Source: Suillus spraguei (lineage: Eukaryota > Basidiomycota > Agaricomycetes > Boletales > Suillaceae). Taken from it: a stretch of DNA of 64,000 bases. The stretch spans positions 62,001-126,000 of the forward strand of contig JABCPU010000104.1 in NCBI GenBank assembly GCA_016800925.1, in the 5' to 3' direction. Positions 57,901-64,000 of this stretch are shown in pieces (the first letter of the stretch is position 1; each line of letters opens with the position of its first letter). The notes under the pieces were generated by a model that saw nothing but the letters and a program-made list of their open reading frames with translations, had not been told where the DNA came from and did not search any database. A program made the position numbers and the translations under genes.

Positions 57901-59047
57901 AAATACGTCGAGGGTTGCGCCCTTTGTCAGCAGATGAAAGCGGATACTCATCCTGTTCGTCCTCCGCTCATGCCTATTCCTTCATCGGCTGTTCGCCCGT
58001 TTTCCCAGGTCTCCGTTGATCTTATCACTGACCTCCCCGTCTCTGGAGGCTTTGACAGTATCATGGTCGTGGTAGACCATGGCCTTACGAAGGGGGTAAT
58101 TATTATCCCTTGTTTAAAAACTATCGCGTCAGAAGGTGTGGCCAAGCTATTTTTAAAACATGTTTACCGACGATTTGGACTCCATGACAAAGTCATCTCG
58201 GATCGAGGACCGCAATTCCTATCTCGCTTCTCAAAGGAACTTGCCCGACTTCTTGACTATGTCATCGCTCCATCCATGGCTTACCACCCGCAGACTGATG
58301 GTCAAACGGAAAGGCTCAATCAAGAACTTGAAACATACCTTCGCATTTATTGCCGTAACAACCCTGAAGATTGGGTAGAACATCTACCAATCGCTGAATT
58401 CGTTCACAATCACCGAAAGCACGATGCGCGTAACGCATCACCCTTCTATTGATGATGGGATACGAACCACGTGCCATTCCCCACCTTATTCCCGATTCAT
58501 CAGTCCCCGCAGCAGAAGATCGAGTACGATCTCTGCAAAAGATAAGAGAAGAAGCAATCGCCTGTCATAACATTGCCATGCAGACAATGGCCGAACGATC
58601 CCGAGGAGATAAGTACATCCCATGGAAGATCGGAGATAAGGTTTGGCTATCCGCCGCTAATCTTAGACTAAAACTCCCATCAAGGAAATTAGCACCGAAA
58701 CGATACGGACCTTTCCCGATCATCGATGTCTTATCACCCATCACGTTCACACTCAAACTCCCTCCGCAGTGGAAGATCCACCCCACGTTCCATGCTTCTG
58801 TTTTATCATCCTATAGCGAAACAGATGTGCACGGCCCGAATTTCCCTGAACCTCCACCTGATATCATTGAAGAAGAAGAAGAATACGAAATAGAAGCAAT
58901 TCTTTCTCATAAAGGAACCGGCATTCGCCGACGCTACCTTGTTTCCTGGAAAGGATATCATCTGGAGATAACGAATGGCTCCCAGAAAAGAACTTGAAGA
59001 ACTCCGCTCGAATATTGAAAGCTTATAAGAAGCAACACGCCCTCTGA
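54952..59047 (+). pseudogene. pol: Pol (PR-RT-RNH-IN-chromodomain), broken by single-base shifts
   Basis: Polyprotein read in successive frames: 54952-56016 protease with VIDSGAAGTFIS; from 56001 RT start (YPLSEKERAAVKTFIDEN, KKSGELRPCQDYRYIN, GLCNSPATF); from 56678 RT core with IYMDDILIFS and RNase H ([35 protein letters not shown]); from about 57364 connection domain and integrase with HHCC finger (H-H, CALC) and D,D,E (SVDLITDLP, ISDRGPQF, QTDGQTERLNQELE); from 58449 integrase end, WKIGDKVWLSAANL, and chromodomain YEIEAILSHK, YLVSWKGYH; then GDNEWLPEKNLK in a further frame to TGA 59045-59047. Each change moves the frame by -1, as expected from one missing base each time. No domain is missing. 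Confidence 0.88.
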
Positions 59048-59101
59048 TTATCCTTCAGTCAAATCAACTCGCGTCAAGCACCTGATTAACTACCTTTCAA
59101 A

Positions 59102-60262
59102 ATGTCTTTCCCCACTGCTTACATCACACCCGTCATCGCTGCCACCAATGACTCCGACTCTGAACCTGAACGATACGGAACCATCACCGCTGAAATTGAT
59201 AACTCCTCTTACATCGAAGCCGCCATTCTCTGCGAGGGACATGCCCTTGAAATCGAAAGAATCCTCACTGAAAGAGGCGCCTTCCCTGCCCTCCTCATCG
59301 TCAACATCATTCGTATTGCAGCCCTCATTGAAGCCACTGCCAAAGAAACAGTGAAATTACTCTCCGTCACCGCTTCCTTCATCTTCAAAAACGCATTCGT
59401 GCTTACGCTATGTTGCTGCTTCCCGATTCCTTTAAGAATGATGTTGAAGAAGCTATTCACATCATTGCCGAGCGTCGAGCAGGTGTTGCTCGACCTCCCT
59501 CTCCGCAGGAAGATACGCCACTTCCTATCCCAGCACCCTCTTCTTCACGCGCTCATTCTAGTCTTGACGCCTTTACTGGCCTATATACTGCTGTCCAACA
59601 GATCGGACAACTTACCAATGAGGTTGTCGAAACGATCCAGCAATCAGTCGCTGAAACAAGAGCGGCTAGAAGTCTAGTAGAAGAAGCCATCACTGATCTA
59701 CAACAAACACAGTCGGACCTTGCATCTCCCCGAACACCATCCCCTATCGAACAATCAACTTCTTCACTTCCCGCCACGGTCACTCTTGATTGCCCTGATT
59801 GGCTGTACGAGCCCTGCACAGAAGAGCAGGTTAAAGCAGCTAAACTATTGGGTATCCCCGCAACCGAGTTGGTAACACTCGGTCCTCGACTTCGCGACCT
59901 TCATATCCATCCCCCCATGTCCATCCCATCGTCATTCGGTCCTATGGATCCCAGTTCACCAGTCTTAGTAAAAGACTTTGGTATCACTTCCTCCTCTTCT
60001 CCTACCGAACTTCTTGCAGCTGCTAAGCGTGCAGTTACCCCGGACCTTCCTGAATCAGCGTACACATTATCCTCCGCTCAACAGACACAACTTAAGCGGC
60101 AGAACACCCTTGCCTTAAAACGTATTTGTGCAGAGAAAAGAAGGGACTCTAAAACGACGCGCTGGTTTGGAGGAAGCTAAGTACATGATGGGTGGATCCT
60201 TTGCTGATGAAGATTACGAATGGAGCGACGATCCTATCTACTATGCGAACCAAAGTGATTGA
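59102..60262 (+). CDS. Extra ORF after pol, unknown function
   Basis: Starts at ATG 59102 (MSFPTAYITPVIAATND), 55 bp after pol ends. The frame stays open to 59677, but the coding character moves to the frame of 59410-60180 at about 59350-59390 (reading LHLQKRIRAYAMLLLPDSFKN), again a -1 change, and after about 60140 to the frame that ends at 60262 with an acidic DEDYEWSDDPIYY tail. Joined, it would be about 385 residues: an acidic N-terminus, a helical middle with a likely coiled coil (GLYTAVQQIGQLTNEVVETI), Ser/Pro-rich linkers, and CPDWLYEPCTEEQVKAAKLL. No signal peptide or membrane span once frames are joined, so not envelope-like. I do not recognise the family. Confidence 0.6.
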
Positions 60263-60283
60263 AAGCCGGTGACTTTCAGTATA

Positions 60284-60295
60284 ATACGGGGGTAA
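60284..60295 (+). other. Polypurine tract region before 3' LTR
   Basis: acgggggtaa-type G-rich tract immediately before the 3' LTR, where plus-strand synthesis should be primed. A small hairpin gaaag...ctttc lies just upstream (60261-60277). Confidence 0.6.
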
Positions 60296-60770
60296 TGTTA
60301 CAATCGTACGTGCCCCTATTCATTTTCTTACCTCATTTACCGTGTATATTACATAACATGACTCTGACTCATATGCTCAACGCATCTGTACTATAGTTGC
60401 CTTCCATCTTTGGATATGCACTTACGTTCTCACACTTCTCTTGGTCTGTGCGCACATATTGGCCTATTTAAGCACAGTGTACTTGTAGTAGATTCGCTAC
60501 TTTAATCTTACTGGGTTTTACCTGGAATCTCCTTCGCTTAGGTCTCCAACCTAAGTCGTCTTGAATCGTCTCTAAGTCTAAGCACTCCTTAGCCTTAGTC
60601 TCTATTCTCGCGGATACCTCTTGGACTTATCCTAGAGGCTGAACCCTTGATCGTACTTGGAACGCGTTCCTTGTACTTTCACCTTGTCCTCTTCTGGACA
60701 TTGTAAGAACTCCCAGCAGACCGTCTGTGTCTTTTCACTGTCGCTGGTGACGCCACCCCAGTTCGTAACA
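60296..60770 (+). repeat. 3' LTR (475 bp)
   Basis: Same length as the 5' LTR and, read line against line, no difference found. Ends GTAACA followed by the CAACA target duplication. Confidence 0.95.
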
Positions 60771-60775
60771 CAACA
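60771..60775. repeat. 5-bp target-site duplication, right
   Basis: CAACA partner of 53438-53442. Confidence 0.95.
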
Positions 60776-63700
60776 TATATAACCCCTGCGATAGCGATAG
60801 CACACTCCACTTCATGGAGAGGCACATGGTGTCTGAACGAAACTCCCAGAGACATCGCACGCAGCAGCGAATCGCTCAAGGCGACAACACTGTATATAAT
60901 GAACATATAATCTGGCTAGGCGATTTCAATCGCCACCACCCAATGTGGGAAATGCAACATAATGTACATCTCTTCACCGCGGCGAACTTAGACGCCGCGG
61001 GAGTACTGATAAACCTTCTATCACTATATAACTTAGTCCAGGTTCTCCCCCCAAACATAGCCACTCTAGAGGCATCAAACACCAAAAACTTAACGCGCCC
61101 AGACAATGTATTTTGTTCAGCAGATCTTGAGCACTCGTTCACGCAGTGCAGTGTAGAGTACCAGCTACGCCCAGTAGTAACTGACCATTTCCCCATAATT
61201 AGTACCATCAACCTCCAACCAGAACGAATTGAAACCAGCCCCAAGCGCAACTTCAGAGACACGGACTGGGAAGAGTTCCGGGAGGTCCTTGAAACTAAAC
61301 TAGACGACATCCCACAGGCAACGGAAATCAAGACACGAGAACAGTTCGACGAGGCGTTCAAGGCACTCACAACAAGCATCGCCGAAACAGTAGAGAAGTG
61401 CGTACCGAAGACCAAACCATCCCCGTACGCGAAGAGATGGTGGTCGAAGGAACTGGACACCGAACGAAAAGCAACACACAAACTAGGAAGGATATCAAGA
61501 AAGAAATTAGCGAGACGAAACGACCCAGTGCATGAGGAATATAGAATCGCACGAAACCGATTCTCAGAAAGTATCAAGCGAGCGAAGACAAACCATTGGA
61601 CAGAATGGTTAGAGGAACTGACATTCACAGGAGTATGGACCTTTCATAGATACGTAGCAGGCGACCCTTCCGACCAGATACACACAAGGATCAAAACCCT
61701 CCAAGACCCGAGGGCAAACAATCAGGACAACACGACGCAAGATAACACCCGAAAGAGCGAGCTACTTTACGAGGTATTCTTCAGAACGCCGCCAGAAGAT
61801 GACCAAGTGAACCCGGACTTCGACTACGACCCTCCAATATGTGAATTCAGACCAATCACGAACCAGCAAGTACACAGAGCAATCGCGAAACTATCACCGT
61901 TCAAAGCCCCAGGACCCAATGGGATAAGCAACGTAGTATTCATGAAATGCGCTGACCTTCTTGTACCATTCATGGCACCAATATACAGAGCTACGTTCAC
62001 CCTCGAAGTGTACCCGAACGAATGGAAATGTTCCTCGACGATCGTACTCAGGAAGCCAGGAAGGCCAGACTACAGTGTCCCGAAGGCATATAGACCGATA
62101 ACGCTATTAGACACGATGGCTAAGATCCTTTCATCATGTGTTGCCGACGATCTAACATATATTGCAGAAGAACACCATCTATTACCCCCAACCCACTTCG
62201 GCGGTCGACCGGGACGATCAACGGTAGACTCCCTCCACCTGCTAACTAAGTTCATAACAGATTCCTGGGCGTCGAAAACAAACAACCACGTTTCCCTACT
62301 CTTCCTTGACGTAAAGGCGGCCTTCCCGAGCGTGGTAGCAAGCAAGCTACTACACAACCTCAGAAAAGCAAGAATACCAAAGGAATATGTAGATTGGTAC
62401 AAACGAAGACTGGACAACAGAACGACGCATCTCTTTTTCGACGACTACCAGTCAAACTTGTTCAATGTGTCAGATGGACTAGACCAGGGATGTCCGCTAT
62501 CCCCAATGGGCTTCATCTTCTACAACGCACCAGTCCTGCGAGTCGCAGACCCGAGACCCAGCAAAGGAGAACTGAGTCTAGGATTCATCGACGATGTAGC
62601 GCTAATAGCAAGAGGGCGCTCATACGAGGAATCAAACGCAAAGGTCAAAAACATGATGGAAAAGCAAGGAGGTGCACTTGACTGGAGCGAGGAATACAAC
62701 GCTGAGTTTGAGCTAGACAAAACCGCACTAATTTGTCTTTCCAGGATACGAGTTCGAAGCACCGAAAACCCCAACAAGACAGTCCCTACGCCACGAGTAC
62801 CCATCACCATCCGCGATCACACAATCCAACCTTCGAAGTCGCACAAATTTCTAGGAATCATCATCGACGAAAATCTAAACTTCAAGGAGCAGGCGGCCCA
62901 CGCACTGGCCAAAGGAACGAAGTACGCGCTAGCATGTAGCCGGATGATACGTCCGACGAAGGGAATACACGGGAAACTGATGAAAAAACTGTATGAGGGA
63001 GTAATCGTCCCGAAGATGTTGTACGCCGCAGATGTGTGGTGCGCAGGTCTAGTAGAAAAGGGGAGGGGGAAAAGGGGGAAAGGGCGAGGAGCAAGAGGCT
63101 TCGCCTCGCAGATGGCGCGAGTGCAGAGAATGGCAACCATATCAATTACGGGAGGACTAAGATCAAGTCCCACAGACATGCTAGACGCGCACGCTAATGT
63201 ACTACCTTTTCAGCAGACTCTTCGAAAAGCGTGCTACAGAGCCACGCTCAGAATGGCGACACTCCCACAGAAACATCCACTAGCCAAGGGAATCAAGAAC
63301 GCATACGATTACGGCAAAGAGAGAGATTTTAAGGGGAAAAAACGCTATCCATCCCCACTGCATAAGCTGATGTACGAATTCAGGATCAACCCATCGACGG
63401 TGGAAAAGATAGACCCAGTCAGACACTACCCCAAGTGGGAGCCGGATGTAGACATCCACATAGCGGAGAAGGCCGAGACAGCAAAGATAGAAGACGGACT
63501 CGCCGATGAAAACCTAAGGGCGTACTCAGACGGGTCAATGGTGGATGGGGGAGTTGGAGGAGCAGCAGTGGTCATGAGAGGCAACGAAGTGATAGGAAGC
63601 AAGAGGTTTCACTTGGGGAGCGACCGCGAGCATACGGTCTATGAAGCAGAGTTGGTGGGGATGATATTAGCAGTACAACTGCTGAAGGAGACGGGAGGAA

Positions 63701-64000
63701 GAAGGGGCACCATATCCCTAGGTGTCGACAATCAGGCAGCGATAAGAGCAACCGAAGCTTTCCGCTCACAGCCAGGACACTACCTCATGGACCAATTCCA
63801 CGATGATCTTAGAAGACTCATCCCTGAGCACGACGAAAGAAAACTCAAAGTCAGATGGACGCCAGGCCATGTAGGGATACCAGGGAATGAAGAGGCAGAC
63901 ACTCACGCGAAACGCGCCGCACGAGGCGAATCATCAGACACACGAGCCCAGCCAAAGTCGCTCCTAACCGAGGAAGGAGAACTCAGAATCCTACCAAGGA
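60776..64000 (+). CDS. LINE ORF2, main portion (EN-RT-RNase H), runs off window
   Basis: Continuation of ORF2 after the Ty3 insertion: about 1,075 codons without a stop to the window edge. Endonuclease motifs HIIWLGDFNRHHPMW and VVTDHFPII; a linker; then reverse transcriptase with KAPGPNGISN, YRPITLLDTMAKIL, FGGRPGRSTVDSLHLL, LFLDVKAAFPSV, LDQGCPLSPMGFIFYN and the active site GFIDDVALIARG (FIDD instead of FADD/YADD). Near the end a ribonuclease H domain has SDGSMVDGGVGGAA, YEAELVGMILAVQLL, GVDNQAAIRA and WTPGHVGIPGNEEAD. The C-terminal Cys/His finger expected after RNase H would be beyond 64000. All catalytic residues appear present, so the pre-insertion element could have been active. Confidence 0.92.

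Larger units (their letters stand above)
53443..60770 (+). mobile_element. Ty3/gypsy chromovirus, Tf1/sushi-like, inserted in LINE ORF2
   Basis: 7,328-bp LTR retrotransposon: 475-bp LTRs at both ends, 5-bp target duplication, gag, protease, reverse transcriptase, RNase H, integrase and a C-terminal chromodomain in the Ty3 order (RT before IN). Chromodomain plus a self-priming type primer site place it with the Tf1/sushi group of chromoviruses. By eye the LTRs are identical, pointing to a very recent insertion. Yet the coding region is interrupted by successive single-base frame changes (see the pol entry). An extra ORF of unknown function lies between pol and the 3' LTR. Confidence 0.95.
51017..64000 (+). 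mobile_element. LINE-type retrotransposon, interrupted, runs off the window
   Basis: Non-LTR element (EN-RT-RNase H type, as in fungal Tad1-like or related clades). The 5' limit is placed near 51017-51030, where agmatinase coding ends and the A/C-rich leader begins; the exact base is not known because the 3' end and so the target duplication lie outside. It contains ORF1 (51208-53076) and ORF2 (53079 onward), split by a Ty3 element at 53443-60770. Both ORFs are fully open once that element is removed, so it was probably intact when hit. A 5' UTR of about 190 bp is present, so this is a near full-length copy, unlike the truncated copy at 10.4 kb. Confidence 0.9.

Noticed and set aside
60876..61628. 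250-codon open frame on the minus strand
   Set aside because: Antisense shadow of LINE ORF2, whose plus-strand reading holds the endonuclease and linker.
1..64000. CRISPR arrays, operons, rRNA or tRNA clusters
   Set aside because: None seen; the window is eukaryotic with intron-rich genes.

Overview
The window looks like a basidiomycete mushroom-type genome (Agaricomycetes). Genes carry many short GT-AG introns of about 47-75 bp. The gene set includes STE3-type pheromone receptors with CaaX pheromone precursors, a CLA4-type PAK kinase, a tyrosinase, an AflY/questin-oxidase-like protein and a Ty3 chromovirus. No prokaryotic signals are present. All gene models were spliced by eye from reading frame, splice consensus and family resemblance.

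Layout. 0-4 kb: no convincing gene. 4-16 kb: housekeeping block with mitochondrial uS19 (+), CLA4/PAK kinase (+), nicotinamide riboside kinase (-), a 499-bp 5'-truncated LINE with a perfect 13-bp target duplication, CNOT11 (-), a single-pass membrane protein (+) and a questin-oxidase-like gene (-). 16-20.6 kb: gene-poor, with decayed repeats. 20.6-23.5 kb: tyrosinase (+). 23.5-25.9 kb: a duplicated 300-bp segment. 26-29.3 kb: a membrane-anchored unknown protein and a GR-rich conserved protein with a decayed tandem copy beside it.

31-46 kb is the centrepiece: a B-type (pheromone/receptor, P/R) mating locus. It has three STE3-like receptors (35928-37379 -, 41220-42858 +, 44393-45981 +) and four very short pheromone precursor genes ending in CaaX motifs (31167-31316 - CVIA; 33340-33495 - CIII; 34190-34354 + CVIS; 38063-38242 + CLIT). 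A membrane/coiled-coil gene lies inside the locus, and the spacers are rich in minisatellite-like repeats. Two decayed copies of an isoprenylcysteine methyltransferase (STE14/ICMT-like) follow at 47-49.2 kb. The pheromones would be farnesylated at the CaaX Cys, exported and sensed by the receptors, which signal through a G protein and MAPK cascade. CLA4 lies about 23 kb from the first pheromone gene.

49.8-64 kb is a three-level nest. An agmatinase-like gene (-) loses its 5' part at about 51.0 kb, where a LINE-type retrotransposon (+) begins. That LINE has ORF1 with zinc knuckles and ORF2 with endonuclease, reverse transcriptase and RNase H, and it runs off the window. A Ty3/gypsy chromovirus (53443-60770) sits inside its ORF2, with LTRs that look identical (475 bp), a CAACA target duplication and a Tf1-type self-priming signature. 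Removing the chromovirus restores one open ORF2 frame. The chromovirus coding region, by contrast, is interrupted by a series of single-base shifts, all in the same direction up to its last part.
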